From Thermocrinis minervae (GTDB lineage Bacteria; Aquificota; Aquificia; Aquificales; Aquificaceae): 64,000 bases of DNA. The translations under genes were made by a program, and so were the position numbers. The notes beneath the pieces are model-generated. The model was not told where the DNA came from. It saw only the letters and a list, made by a program, of their open reading frames with translations, and made no database searches. Position 1 is the stretch's first letter. The number at the start of each line of letters is the position of its first letter. The DNA lies in NCBI RefSeq assembly GCF_900142435.1, contig NZ_LT670846.1, positions 372,001 through 436,000 of the forward strand, in the 5' to 3' direction. Of this stretch, positions 17,892-26,127 are shown piece after piece.

Positions 17892-18678
17892 AATCTTCCC
17901 CTAACTTTAAGTATATTACATCCTTTATGTAAGAGAAGGCTGTTTTGTTCCCAGCCACTATATCGGTTCTGAGAGCAAGGCCTTTTGACAGCCAAACTTC
18001 TCCTCCGGCTTCTTGGACTATGACCATGCCAGCGCATACGTCCCAAGGGTTTAGTTCAAACTCCGCAAGGCCATCAAACACACCCTCTGCCAGCAAGCAC
18101 AAGTCTACCGCTGCTGCTCCTGGCCTCCTCATAGCTGAGACTTTGTCAAAGATATCCCTAAAGATCTCCCAGTATATGCTTAAGTTCCTCTTTGCTCTTG
18201 ATGGAAAGCCGTATGCTACAAAGCAATGCTTTAGGTTCTCCTTTTGTTTTACTTGTATTCTTTTTCCGTTTTTGTAAGCCCCTTCTCCTTTGCACGCCCA
18301 GTAGAGGTTGTCAAAGTAAGGCAGGTACACACATCCCAGTATAGGTTGGCCTTTGTAAACCAATCCTACAGATACACCGAATATAGGAAAGCCAGCTATG
18401 TAATTCTTAGTTCCGTCAAGAGGATCCACGTACCAGACATAATCGCTCTCCTGGCTGCCACCGCTCTCCTCGCCAACTACAGAGTGATCTGGAAAGTTTT
18501 TGAGAATATGCTCCTTTATCCTTTCTTCCGAAAGCCTGTCCACGTAGCTTACAAAGTCCTTCTCTGCCTTCTCTTCTATCTTATCCGTGGACACCTTTAG
18601 AAAGTTTTCCTTAAGTACCAATCCACCGAGGAGTGCACTCTCTTTTGCAATCCTCAAAAGCTTGTCACTCTTTATCAT
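17869..18678 (-). CDS. suhB: Inositol monophosphatase family protein
   Basis: A 269-residue Mg-dependent phosphatase. Motif 1 GEESGG (metal Glu), motif 2 WYVDPLDGTKNYIAGFP (metal Asp and the catalytic Thr), motif 3 NPWDVCAGMVIVQEAGG. Members hydrolyse inositol-1-phosphate, or fructose-1,6-bisphosphate in archaea and Aquificales. Since it is directly downstream of pgk (14-base overlap), a role in gluconeogenesis as a fructose-1,6-bisphosphatase is possible; this is inference from context. Confidence 0.9.
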   Translation of the reverse strand: MIKSDKLLRIAKESALLGGLVLKENFLKVSTDKIEEKAEKDFVSYVDRLSEERIKEHILKNFPDHSVVGEESGGSQESDYVWYVDPLDGTKNYIAGFPIFGVSVGLVYKGQPILGCVYLPYFDNLYWACKGEGAYKNGKRIQVKQKENLKHCFVAYGFPSRAKRNLSIYWEIFRDIFDKVSAMRRPGAAAVDLCLLAEGVFDGLAEFELNPWDVCAGMVIVQEAGGEVWLSKGLALRTDIVAGNKTAFSYIKDVIYLKLGEDYEPARGS

Positions 18679-19858
18679 CTAAAACCTCTATGCAGGGTAG
18701 GGTTTTACCCTCAAGCAGTTCCAGGAAGGCACCACCACCTGTAGATACGAAGTCTATGGAGTTGTAGACGCCTGCCCTGTGTATGGCGTGGTCTGTGTCT
18801 CCACCTCCGGCTATGGTGAGGGCATGAGAATCAGCTACTATTTTGGCCGTCTCGTAGGTTCCATCTTTGAATCTGTCAAGCTCAAAAACCCCCATTGGGC
18901 CGTTCCAGACTATAGTCTGAGCATCCGATACTATTTCTCTGAGTAGATATATGGACACGGGTCCTATGTCAAGGCCCATCCAGCCATCTGGTATCTCTTG
19001 CCATGGGACTATCTTGGTGGGTGTGTTGTCAGATACCTCTTTACCAACGACAAAGTCTACAGGGAAGTAAAGCTTTACACCAAGTTTTTTGGCTATCTCT
19101 ATTATGTCCCTAGCTTCGTTTAGGAGTTCATCCTCCACCAACGAATTGCCTACAGGATAACCCATGGACTTTATGAAGGTAAAGGCCATGGCTCCGCCTA
19201 TGAATATCTTATCTACCCTCTTTAGAAGGTTCTTTACTATGCCCAGCTTGGAAGATACTTTGGCACCACCTAGGATGGCTACCACAGGCCTCTGCGGATT
19301 TATCATAGCTTTTTCAAAGTAGGATATTTCCTTTTCCAACAGAAAACCCATCACGGCAGGCTTTAGGTACTTGCCCACAAGATAGACGGAAGCATGTTTT
19401 CTGTGGCACGTACCGAAGGCATCATTCACATACACATCTCCAAGCTTTGCTAGCTCCTTGGCAAACTCTTCGTCCTTTCCTTCCTCTCCCTTGCAGAACC
19501 TTATGTTTTCCAGCAAGACTACGTCTCCCTCCTTCATGCTGTTTACTATCCTTTCCACTTCTGGACCTATGCAGTCGGGTGCCAGTATGACCTCTTTACC
19601 TATGTACCTTGACAGTCTTTTAGCTACAGGGAGAAGACTGTATCGCGGATCTCTGTCTTTTGGCCTTCCCAGGTGGCTTACCAGGATTACCTTAGCCTTT
19701 GCATCAAGAAGGTAAAGGATTGTAGGGAGTGCGGCCTTTATGCGCGTATCATCTTCTATGTTGCCCTGTTCGTCTATGGGTACGTTAAAGTCTACTCTTA
19801 CCAAGACCCTTTTTCCGGAAACATCCACGTCCTTTAAGGTTTTTTTACCGAGGGGCAT
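18665..19858 (-). CDS. pgk: Phosphoglycerate kinase
   Basis: A 397-residue Pgk, interconverting 1,3-bisphosphoglycerate + ADP and 3-phosphoglycerate + ATP in glycolysis/gluconeogenesis. Seen: VLVRVDFNVPIDEQG, SHLGRPK, NDAFGTCHRKHAS, AILGGAKVSSKLGI, NGPMGVFE, GGGDTDHAI and TGGGAFLELLEG. Length is standard. Strong Shine-Dalgarno AAGGAGGT ahead of the ATG. Third gene of the minus-strand operon starting at 21048. Confidence 0.98.
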   Translation of the reverse strand: MPLGKKTLKDVDVSGKRVLVRVDFNVPIDEQGNIEDDTRIKAALPTILYLLDAKAKVILVSHLGRPKDRDPRYSLLPVAKRLSRYIGKEVILAPDCIGPEVERIVNSMKEGDVVLLENIRFCKGEEGKDEEFAKELAKLGDVYVNDAFGTCHRKHASVYLVGKYLKPAVMGFLLEKEISYFEKAMINPQRPVVAILGGAKVSSKLGIVKNLLKRVDKIFIGGAMAFTFIKSMGYPVGNSLVEDELLNEARDIIEIAKKLGVKLYFPVDFVVGKEVSDNTPTKIVPWQEIPDGWMGLDIGPVSIYLLREIVSDAQTIVWNGPMGVFELDRFKDGTYETAKIVADSHALTIAGGGDTDHAIHRAGVYNSIDFVSTGGGAFLELLEGKTLPCIEVLDDKE

Positions 19859-19870
19859 AGGCGACCTCCT

Positions 19871-20203
19871 TTATAGGTCAAAGTCTATGTCCTCGTCGTC
19901 AAACTCAATCCTATCTTGTGGGCTTGGATACACTCCCCTAAGGCTAAGGGATAGGGTTTTCAACATCTCTAGGTAGGTCAGTACATCTTCGTACATTTGG
20001 AGAAGGGTCTTGTATCTGTTTGCTTCTTCATAGGTGAGCTTTTTGTTCCTGAGTATCTTCTTTACAGCTATACGGGACATGTAAGCTCTGGAGAACTTCT
20101 CCTGCCACTCAGCCCAAAAGTCCTTGGATACTACAGGAGACTTGACTATGAAGTACTCAAGGTTTGAGAGCTCCTCAACAAGGTTTACATCCAGATGTTT
20201 CAT
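19871..20203 (-). CDS. Uncharacterised small helical protein with acidic tail
   Basis: 110 residues from ATG 20203 (MKHLDVNLVEEL). A longer start at 20221 (MKRRKD...) exists, but the AAAGGAGGAAAG there is better read as the Shine-Dalgarno for 20203. Predicted mostly helical (RIAVKKILRNKKLTYEEANRYK and a leucine-rich LTYLEMLKTLSLSLRG), ending in EFDDEDIDFDL. Lies between the PilT-like pseudo-ATPase and pgk, co-directional. No family recognised. Confidence 0.7.
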   Translation of the reverse strand: MKHLDVNLVEELSNLEYFIVKSPVVSKDFWAEWQEKFSRAYMSRIAVKKILRNKKLTYEEANRYKTLLQMYEDVLTYLEMLKTLSLSLRGVYPSPQDRIEFDDEDIDFDL

Positions 20204-20223
20204 ATCTTTCCTCCTTTTCATAA

Positions 20224-21048
20224 CTAGAGCTTTACTTCTAACATACCATCTTTATCTTTTTCTACTACCACATAATACTTTATGTGTTTTTTAAGGTATG
20301 GAAACTCCTTAAGAAAGTGGTCCTTTTCCAAGTATGGAGCGTGTATGAACACGACAGTATCCGTATCTACCAACCTTAGTACGTTCTTTGCATCCTTCTC
20401 TGATATGAACTCCCTATAACCTATGTATACAATATCAGGATCTATCAAAAAGGCATTCCTTAATGCTTCTTCAAAGGTTTCCACGTCCACACCTGCCTCG
20501 ACTTGGACGACTATGGATCTTTCATGTCTTAACAGGAAGCTTATAGGTTTTTCTATTATGTATATGATCCTATAATAGTTTTGGGCTACATGCTGTAGGT
20601 AAGAGTAAACAAAAGTGGATACGGCTACGGGTGTTTGACCAGTTACTACCACTATACCAGAGCTCCTAAGGTTTACAAGATCTTCTATGGGTTGGAGGGC
20701 TTTTACGTTCGTCAGAAGGTTTTCAAGTTTTGGTATTTCATACGGAGTTTTTACTATGCAGATAAGGTAACTTCCTCTTTGTGTTAAGTAAGAGACTCTA
20801 AACCTCCCTATGCCCTGCAGGCCAAAGGAAAAGGTTCCTTCTCTCCCAAGAGAACTACCCGAATAGTAAGCATAACTTTTGAGGGCTATAAGAGTATCTC
20901 TTACATCATCTGGAGTAAAGATAACATCCATTATCTTTACAAACTTATCTTCCTTCTTTTCTACAGGTACAGACTTTGGAGCTATGTATATCTCCCTTAT
21001 ACCTTCGGAGCTTCTAAGGTAATTGAGTATCTGCGGTGCATAGTTCAT
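20224..21048 (-). CDS. PilT/PilB-family protein lacking Walker A lysine (pseudo-ATPase)
   Basis: A 274-residue protein with the order of the secretion/twitching ATPase family: GIGRFRVSYLTQRG (~79-92, like PilT RFRVN), GIVVVTGQTPVAVST at 131-145 where Walker A should be, IIYIIEKPISF (~162-171, Asp box IEDPIE), VEAGVDVETFEEALRNAFLIDPDIVYIGYREF (183-214, Walker B region). The P-loop glycines and lysine (GxTGSGKST) are replaced by QTPVAVST and the Walker B Glu by Tyr, so nucleotide hydrolysis is unlikely. Probably a structural or regulatory paralogue. First gene of the operon; a TATAAT lies 10 bases upstream. Confidence 0.65.
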   Translation of the reverse strand: MNYAPQILNYLRSSEGIREIYIAPKSVPVEKKEDKFVKIMDVIFTPDDVRDTLIALKSYAYYSGSSLGREGTFSFGLQGIGRFRVSYLTQRGSYLICIVKTPYEIPKLENLLTNVKALQPIEDLVNLRSSGIVVVTGQTPVAVSTFVYSYLQHVAQNYYRIIYIIEKPISFLLRHERSIVVQVEAGVDVETFEEALRNAFLIDPDIVYIGYREFISEKDAKNVLRLVDTDTVVFIHAPYLEKDHFLKEFPYLKKHIKYYVVVEKDKDGMLEVKL

Positions 21049-21058
21049 TTTCTCAAAT

Positions 21059-21079
21059 ATTATAACTGTGAGTTAAATT
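21059..21079. promoter_or_regulatory. Divergent -10 boxes for the PilT-like gene and the ALDH gene
   Basis: Minus-strand TATAAT at 21064-21059 ends 10 bases before ATG 21048; plus-strand TAAATT at 21074-21079 ends 7 bases before ATG 21087. Both genes lack a Shine-Dalgarno sequence. Only 38 bases separate the two starts. Confidence 0.4.
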
Positions 21080-21086
21080 TTTATGT

Positions 21087-22520
21087 ATGCAAGTCAAGCC
21101 CTTTTTGCTAGGTGGAAGGTGGGTAGAGAGCAACGAAACTATTGACGTGATTTATCCTTACACAGGAGAGCTGATCGCTAAGGTAAGTAGAGCTACTCCC
21201 GAACATGTGAACGAGGCCATAGAGCTTGCTAAGGAGGGGTACAAAGAGTGGAGTTCTTACACTCCCTATGAAAAGTACAAGGTACTCATGAAGGCAGCTG
21301 AGCTTCTTCAGGATAGGGCAGAGGAGTTCGCAAAGAGCTTGGTACTTGAAGTAGGTAAGACCATAAGAGAGGCCCGTGTAGAGGTTCAGAGAGCAATCCA
21401 GACTCTTATCTTTTCCGCTGAGGAGACCAAAAGGATAGGTGGTGAAGTAATCCCCATAGATGCACATCCCAACGGTAAGGGTAAGGTAGGCTTCTACATA
21501 AGGGAGCCAGTGGGTATAGTATCCGCCATAACACCTTTTAACTTTCCTTTAAACCTCTCCATGCATAAGGTGGCTCCAGCTTTGGCAGCAGGAAACGCTG
21601 TCATCCTAAAGCCTTCCGAAAGGACGCCTATCACACCCCTTATGATGGCTGAGCTCTTCTTGGAGGCAGGCCTTCCGCCTAAGGCCCTTTCGGTACTCCC
21701 TGGGTATGGTGATGTAGGTAAAGCCATGACAGAACACCCTGACGTTAGGGTGGTTTCCTTCACAGGAAGTAGGAAGATTGGAGAGATAATAACCAGACAG
21801 GCTGGCATAAAGAAGGTGGTCCTTGAGCTTGGCTCCAATTCTGCCTTAGTTCTCCATAAGGATGGTGACCTAAAGAAGGCTGTCCAGAAGACCATAGCTG
21901 GTGGTTATGCCATAGCTGGACAAGTGTGCATATCCATACAGAGGGTTCTTGTTCACGAAGAGCTTTTTGATACCTTTTTGGCTAAACTTGAAGAAGAAGT
22001 ATCCAAACTGAAAGTGGGTGATCCTATGCTAGAAGAAACGGACGTAGGGCCTATGATAAGCGTGAGCGAGGTGGAGAGAATCCAAAGCTGGATAGACGAG
22101 TCTCTTGAGAAAGGAGCAAAGCTCGTTACAGGTGGAGTATCCTGTGGTGATAAGGTTTCGTCCGTACTTACACCCACTATAGTCTCTTTAGTTCCACGTG
22201 ATGCCAAGCTCTGGAGAGAGGAGGCCTTTGCTCCCGTAGTACTTGTAAATCCTTACAGTACAGTAGAGGAGTGCATACAGATGGTGAACGACAGCGTGTA
22301 CGGTTTGCAAGTAGGTGTCTTTACAAACGATCTAAAGGTAGCTTGGGAGTTTATAAGAAAAGTGAAGGCTGGTGGTGTACTCATAAATGAAGGTCCTAAC
22401 TTTAGGGTGGACCATATGCCTTATGGAGGTGTGAAGGAATCAGGTATAGGTAGAGAAGGACCTCGCTTCGCCATAGAGGATTACACAGAAATAAAGATGG
22501 TCATCTTTGACTTGACGTGA
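21087..22520 (+). CDS. NAD(P)-dependent aldehyde dehydrogenase
   Basis: A 477-residue ALDH superfamily protein. Seen: ITPFNFPLNLSMHKVAPALAAGNAVILKPSE (coenzyme fold), FTGSRKIGE, LELGSNSALV with the catalytic Glu, and GQVCISIQRV with the nucleophilic Cys at about residue 279. The closest subfamilies by look are lactaldehyde/phosphonoformaldehyde and non-phosphorylating glyceraldehyde-3-phosphate dehydrogenases; the substrate is not determined. Downstream hemD starts inside its stop (GTGA overlap), an odd functional pairing. Confidence 0.9.
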   Translation: MQVKPFLLGGRWVESNETIDVIYPYTGELIAKVSRATPEHVNEAIELAKEGYKEWSSYTPYEKYKVLMKAAELLQDRAEEFAKSLVLEVGKTIREARVEVQRAIQTLIFSAEETKRIGGEVIPIDAHPNGKGKVGFYIREPVGIVSAITPFNFPLNLSMHKVAPALAAGNAVILKPSERTPITPLMMAELFLEAGLPPKALSVLPGYGDVGKAMTEHPDVRVVSFTGSRKIGEIITRQAGIKKVVLELGSNSALVLHKDGDLKKAVQKTIAGGYAIAGQVCISIQRVLVHEELFDTFLAKLEEEVSKLKVGDPMLEETDVGPMISVSEVERIQSWIDESLEKGAKLVTGGVSCGDKVSSVLTPTIVSLVPRDAKLWREEAFAPVVLVNPYSTVEECIQMVNDSVYGLQVGVFTNDLKVAWEFIRKVKAGGVLINEGPNFRVDHMPYGGVKESGIGREGPRFAIEDYTEIKMVIFDLT

Positions 22521-23224
22521 CTAAGGTACTCCTAACAAGAGAAGAGGAAGACATTGAAAGGGACAGGCACATCTTTGAAAGCTTTGGTCTTGAGGTAGTA
22601 AGCCTACCCCTGATAGAGACTAAGTATTTACCCTTTGAAGAGCCAAGTGACTATGATTGCATAGTCTTCCAAAGTCAAAAGGCGGTAAAGGCCTTTTTAA
22701 GTAGAGCAAGTATAAAGGAGTCTGCCAGGGTGTTTGCAGTAGGCAGGAAAACAGCGGAGATTCTTGAGAAGTTTGGTATTAAGGCACAGTATCCTGAAGA
22801 GGCCTATGCAGAAAAACTCCTGGAGATGATAAAAGGCTTTGGTTCATGTAAGATTGTAGTTCCTAGGTCTGAGATAGGAAGGGATGAGTTAATACAGGGT
22901 TTAAAAGCCATCGGCTTTGAGGTCATAGACATACACGTCTATACAACAGTTCCGAGGATCTATCCGCCGGAGGTGGTGGAGCGTAAACTGAAAGCTTCTG
23001 ACTTCGTGGTCTTTGCCAGCCCATCTTCGGTACATGCACTTTTTGCAAATTTACCAAAACAAAAAGTTACAGACCTTCTAGAAGGCAAAAAAGTAGTATG
23101 CATTGGTAAAACTACCAAAGGAGCATGGGTCCAAGAAACAGGTATGGACTGTCTTATACCTGAAGAACAAAGCATGCGCTCCATAGCCCTCCTTATAAAG
23201 GATTTGGCACGAAGTTTGCACTAA
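22517..23224 (+). CDS. hemD: Uroporphyrinogen-III synthase
   Basis: A 235-residue HemD-type protein with GTG start overlapping the ALDH stop. HemD is poorly conserved, but the pattern is typical: VLLTREEED at the start, CIVFQSQKAVKAFL, FAVGRKTAEIL, IVVPRSEIGRDEL, VIDIHVYTTVPR and FASPSSVHAL...VVCIGKTTKGA. It cyclises hydroxymethylbilane to uroporphyrinogen III, the branch point for heme and siroheme. A siroheme synthase remnant elsewhere in the window shows only the heme branch is supported here. Confidence 0.88.
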   Translation: MTKVLLTREEEDIERDRHIFESFGLEVVSLPLIETKYLPFEEPSDYDCIVFQSQKAVKAFLSRASIKESARVFAVGRKTAEILEKFGIKAQYPEEAYAEKLLEMIKGFGSCKIVVPRSEIGRDELIQGLKAIGFEVIDIHVYTTVPRIYPPEVVERKLKASDFVVFASPSSVHALFANLPKQKVTDLLEGKKVVCIGKTTKGAWVQETGMDCLIPEEQSMRSIALLIKDLARSLH

Positions 23225-23237
23225 TATAAATAAAGCT

Positions 23238-24047
23238 ATGGAAAAACAGGCCACCATTAGGGAGGACATCACCTTTGAAGGTATAGGGCTCCATACTGGG
23301 CAGAGCTGCAAAATAGTTTTGCATCCAGCAAAAGAAAACACAGGAATAGTCTTCTACAAAAAGGGAACTTACATACCTGCAAATTACAAGCATGTGGTAA
23401 ATACAGACCACTCTACAGACTTAGGGAAGGATGGACAGATAGTGAAAACCGTTGAACATCTTATGGCTGTGTTGTATATGTTAGGTATAGACAATCTTAT
23501 CATAGAAGTTCAGAAGGGTACTGAGATTCCGGCGTACGACGGAAGTGGATATCACTTCTACAAAGAGTTAAAATCCAAAGTTTTATACCTTCCAGAATAT
23601 AAAGACTATCTGGTCATAGATAGACCTTTGGAAACACTAAACTGCCAAGCTAAGATAGTAGCAGAACCTTATGAAGACCTATTGGTTATTTACTCAGGTT
23701 ATGTAAAAGGTTTTATAGAAAGTTCACAGGTAGTATACAGAGGTGATGCAAGACAAGTAGTCTTTGCTAGGACCTTTTGCTACGACTATGAAGTGGAGCA
23801 TCTCCGAAGGAAAGGCTTGGCTAAGGGTGGAAGCCTAAAAAACGCAGTGGTGTTAGGAGAGGGTTTTGTCTACAACAAGGAAGGTCTTAGGTCTAAGGAT
23901 GAACCAATAAGGCATAAACTTCTTGACTTACTCGGAGATCTTTCCTTGCTCGGCAAGAGGATAAGAGGGAAGGTCGTCTCTTACGGTGGTGGACATTCAC
24001 TAAACGTCGCCTTTGTGAAGAATCTAGTAGATCTCTACCTTCTGTAG
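23238..24047 (+). CDS. lpxC: UDP-3-O-acyl-N-acetylglucosamine deacetylase
   Basis: A 269-residue zinc deacetylase, the committed step of lipid A synthesis. Seen: EGIGLHTGQSC at the start, TVEHLMAVLYMLGIDN (zinc His), EIPAYDGSGYHF, and DEPIRHKLLDLLGDLSLLG with the second zinc His and Asp, then GGHSLNVAF with the catalytic His. Slightly short at the C-terminus. TATAAA (23225-23230) ends 7 bases before the ATG, right at the hemD stop, and no Shine-Dalgarno is seen. The end overlaps mltG by 13 bases, tail to tail. Confidence 0.96.
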   Translation: MEKQATIREDITFEGIGLHTGQSCKIVLHPAKENTGIVFYKKGTYIPANYKHVVNTDHSTDLGKDGQIVKTVEHLMAVLYMLGIDNLIIEVQKGTEIPAYDGSGYHFYKELKSKVLYLPEYKDYLVIDRPLETLNCQAKIVAEPYEDLLVIYSGYVKGFIESSQVVYRGDARQVVFARTFCYDYEVEHLRRKGLAKGGSLKNAVVLGEGFVYNKEGLRSKDEPIRHKLLDLLGDLSLLGKRIRGKVVSYGGGHSLNVAFVKNLVDLYLL

Positions 24048-24997
24048 AGCCTTACCTTCCTTAGGTGATCCTGGTAGTCAACGCTGAAGGAGTGTTTTCC
24101 TGTACCATCTGCCACAAAGTAAAGATAGGGTACATTTGCTGGATAGAGGGCTGCCTTTAATGAATCCAGCCCTGGATTGCATATGGGTGTGGGTGGAAGC
24201 CCGTAGTATACATAAGTGTTGTAAGGATCTTCAAAGTTAAGGTCTTTTTTGGTCAGGATACCCTCCCACATACCTCTTCTCTTCAGAGCGTATATAACTG
24301 TGGGGTCTATTTGGAGTTTCATGTTCTCTTTAATTCGGTTGTATATGACTGCTGCCACAAGAGGTTTTTCTGAAGGCAATGCTGTTTCTTTCTCTATCAT
24401 GGAAGCTATTATGACCCATTTTTCTAAGGTTAGTCCTTTCTTGGGTAACTCCTGACGGAGTTGAGCTGTTTTTTTCATGAAGTTTTTAAACATCACGTCT
24501 ACTATATGCGAAGGGTGGGTGTTCTTTGAGAAGAAGTATGTGTCTGGGAATAAAAAGCCTTCCATGCTGTAGGTTGCAAGGCCATACTTTTTAACAGTCT
24601 TTGGAGAAAGAGCGTACTCCAAGAAGTCTTTAGAAGAGCATATCTTTTTTTCCTCCAATAGCTTAGCTATGTCATAAAGATCATACCCTTCTGGAACGGT
24701 GATCTTGTAAAGCTTTCTAAGGCCGTACCTTATCTTCCTGTAGGCATCCCACGGAAAGACTATGCCATCAAACTCGTACTCACCAGCCTCAAGCTTACCT
24801 CTAAAAAGTGCATGTATAGTTAGAAAAGAAAAGGGGCTTCTTATTATGCCCTCCCTATAGAGGCGTATAGCTGTATCCAAGCTGCTCTCACCGTAAGGTA
24901 TCTCCACAGTCTTTTTATACACCCTGACGGGCATAAACTGGTAAAGGATTCCCCAAAATGACAGTATAGAAAGGACTATTAGTAGCTTTATCCTCAT
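24035..24997 (-). CDS. mltG: Endolytic transglycosylase MltG
   Basis: A 320-residue YceG/MltG protein with an N-terminal membrane helix (LLIVLSILSFWGILYQF), a LysM-like segment (KITVPEGYDLYDIAKLLEEK) and the catalytic core: MEGFLFPDTYFF, VIIASMIEKETALPSEKPLVAAVIYNR with the catalytic Glu, MKLQIDPTVIYAL, YNTYVYYGLPPTPICNPG. It cleaves nascent glycan strands and terminates peptidoglycan polymerisation. ruvX overlaps its start by 4 bases. Confidence 0.95.
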   Translation of the reverse strand: MRIKLLIVLSILSFWGILYQFMPVRVYKKTVEIPYGESSLDTAIRLYREGIIRSPFSFLTIHALFRGKLEAGEYEFDGIVFPWDAYRKIRYGLRKLYKITVPEGYDLYDIAKLLEEKKICSSKDFLEYALSPKTVKKYGLATYSMEGFLFPDTYFFSKNTHPSHIVDVMFKNFMKKTAQLRQELPKKGLTLEKWVIIASMIEKETALPSEKPLVAAVIYNRIKENMKLQIDPTVIYALKRRGMWEGILTKKDLNFEDPYNTYVYYGLPPTPICNPGLDSLKAALYPANVPYLYFVADGTGKHSFSVDYQDHLRKVRLYRR

Positions 24998-25398
24998 CCA
25001 TCTAAACCAAGGTACTCTTTGAGTATGACATAAGCAGCCATGGCGTCCTTTATCTCTTTTCTCTTCTTTGAAGGAAGCTGAGCTATGTACGAGTAAGCTT
25101 CCTTAGTGGTAAACCTTTCATCCCACAGGACTATCTGCACAGAATCCTTTAGGTATTCCCTAAGTTTTCTTACAAACTCTTTTACTTCCTGAGCCCTTTG
25201 ACCCTCCTTACCCCTAAGGGTTAAGGGAAGACCTACTACCACTAAAGAGACGTTGTACTGTTCTACAAGGTTTTTAAAGTAAGAAAAAAAAGCCTCACCG
25301 TTCTTAAAAGAAGTTAGAGGTGAGGCTATCTTAAGTTCTGTGTCTCCTATAGCTACACCTATCTTTTTGCTTCCGTAGTCCAGGGCTAAAACTTTCAA
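24994..25398 (-). CDS. ruvX: Putative Holliday junction resolvase RuvX/YqgF
   Basis: A 134-residue RNase H-fold protein: VLALDYGSKKIGVAIGD (first catalytic Asp), VVGLPLTLRG, LWDERFTTKEA (Glu), and KKRKEIKDAMAAYVIL (last Asp). Family role: processing of 16S rRNA 5' end and/or Holliday junctions. Commonly next to mltG, as here. Confidence 0.93.
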   Translation of the reverse strand: MKVLALDYGSKKIGVAIGDTELKIASPLTSFKNGEAFFSYFKNLVEQYNVSLVVVGLPLTLRGKEGQRAQEVKEFVRKLREYLKDSVQIVLWDERFTTKEAYSYIAQLPSKKRKEIKDAMAAYVILKEYLGLDG

Positions 25399-25580
25399 CC
25401 TGTCCTAAAGCCAAGAACCTTGTATAGAGGACAGAAGCCGATGGCTGAGGTTATGAGAAAGACTATCCCTATTATTCCCAGTATCCAGTAAGCACCGCCG
25501 TGAGTAACGGCTAGATACAAAAACACAAGTGCAAGAACTATCCTAACGAGCCTGTCCCAAGTGGCCATGTTCTTTTCCAT
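25395..25580 (-). CDS. DUF2892-type small membrane protein
   Basis: 61 residues from ATG 25580 (MEKNMATWDRLVRIV), with an AAGGAGGTG Shine-Dalgarno 7 bases upstream that rules out the longer frame to 25619. Two helices (LALVFLYLAVTHGGAYWILGIIG, FLITSAIGFCPLYKVLGF) and the GFCPLY(K)LLG ending of DUF2892 (YgaP C-terminal-like) proteins, often near rhodanese or sulfur genes. Overlaps ruvX by 4 bases. Confidence 0.8.
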   Translation of the reverse strand: MEKNMATWDRLVRIVLALVFLYLAVTHGGAYWILGIIGIVFLITSAIGFCPLYKVLGFRTG

Positions 25581-25625
25581 GATTAACACCTCCTTATAGA
25601 GTAAAAATATACTATACATTACCCC

Positions 25626-25654
25626 TTGACAAACTTAAATTAGTTCACTAAATT
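25626..25654 (+). promoter_or_regulatory. Candidate promoter of hsp20 with inverted repeat in the spacer
   Basis: TTGACA at 25626-25631, a 17-base spacer, TAAATT at 25649-25654. The inverted repeat TTAGT-TC-ACTAA (25641-25652) spans the spacer end and the -10 box, so a repressor bound there would block the promoter. It is not CIRCE. Predicted leader ~30 bases, ending in AAAGGAGGTGAT. Confidence 0.55.
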
Positions 25655-25689
25655 TATTTGTGTAAACTACTATAAAGGAGGTGATAGCC

Positions 25690-26127
25690 ATGAAGAGAGG
25701 AATGATGCTTTGGAGTCCCTTTGCAGAGCTGGAGCGTATAAGAAAGGAGTTTGATAGGTTGTTGGAAGAGTTTCTACCAGCCAGGGCTGAGGAAGTAGAA
25801 GTACGTTTTATGCCAGCTGTTGAAGTCTATGAAACGGACGGAGAGCTTGTAGTAAAGGCAGAGGTACCGGGTGTAAAGAAGGAGGACATAGAGGTAGTTG
25901 TCAAGGATAACACCCTCTACATAAGGGGTGAGAAGAAGGAAGAGAAAGAGGAGAAGACTCAAACTGTCCACAGGATAGAAAGGGTGTACGGAAAGTTTGA
26001 AAGAGCCATACCTCTACCTACAGAAGTTAACCTTGAGGGTGTGAAGGCAGAATACAAGGACGGAGTCATAGAAATAAGGTTCCCAAAGGCTCAAAGTGCA
26101 AAAGAGACAAAGATAGAGCTCAAGTAA
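25690..26127 (+). CDS. Small heat shock protein, Hsp20/alpha-crystallin family
   Basis: 145 residues from ATG 25690 (MKRGMMLWSPFAELERIR); the GTG at 25681 lies inside the AAAGGAGGTGAT Shine-Dalgarno and is rejected. The alpha-crystallin domain spans ~40-130 (MPAVEVYETDGELVVKAEVPGVKKEDIEV, FERAIPLPTEVN, AEYKDGVIEIRFPK). ATP-independent holdase chaperone. Monocistronic with its own promoter; the IxI-type C-terminal anchor is not obvious (ends KETKIELK). The end overlaps murA by 8 bases, tail to tail. Confidence 0.95.
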   Translation: MKRGMMLWSPFAELERIRKEFDRLLEEFLPARAEEVEVRFMPAVEVYETDGELVVKAEVPGVKKEDIEVVVKDNTLYIRGEKKEEKEEKTQTVHRIERVYGKFERAIPLPTEVNLEGVKAEYKDGVIEIRFPKAQSAKETKIELK

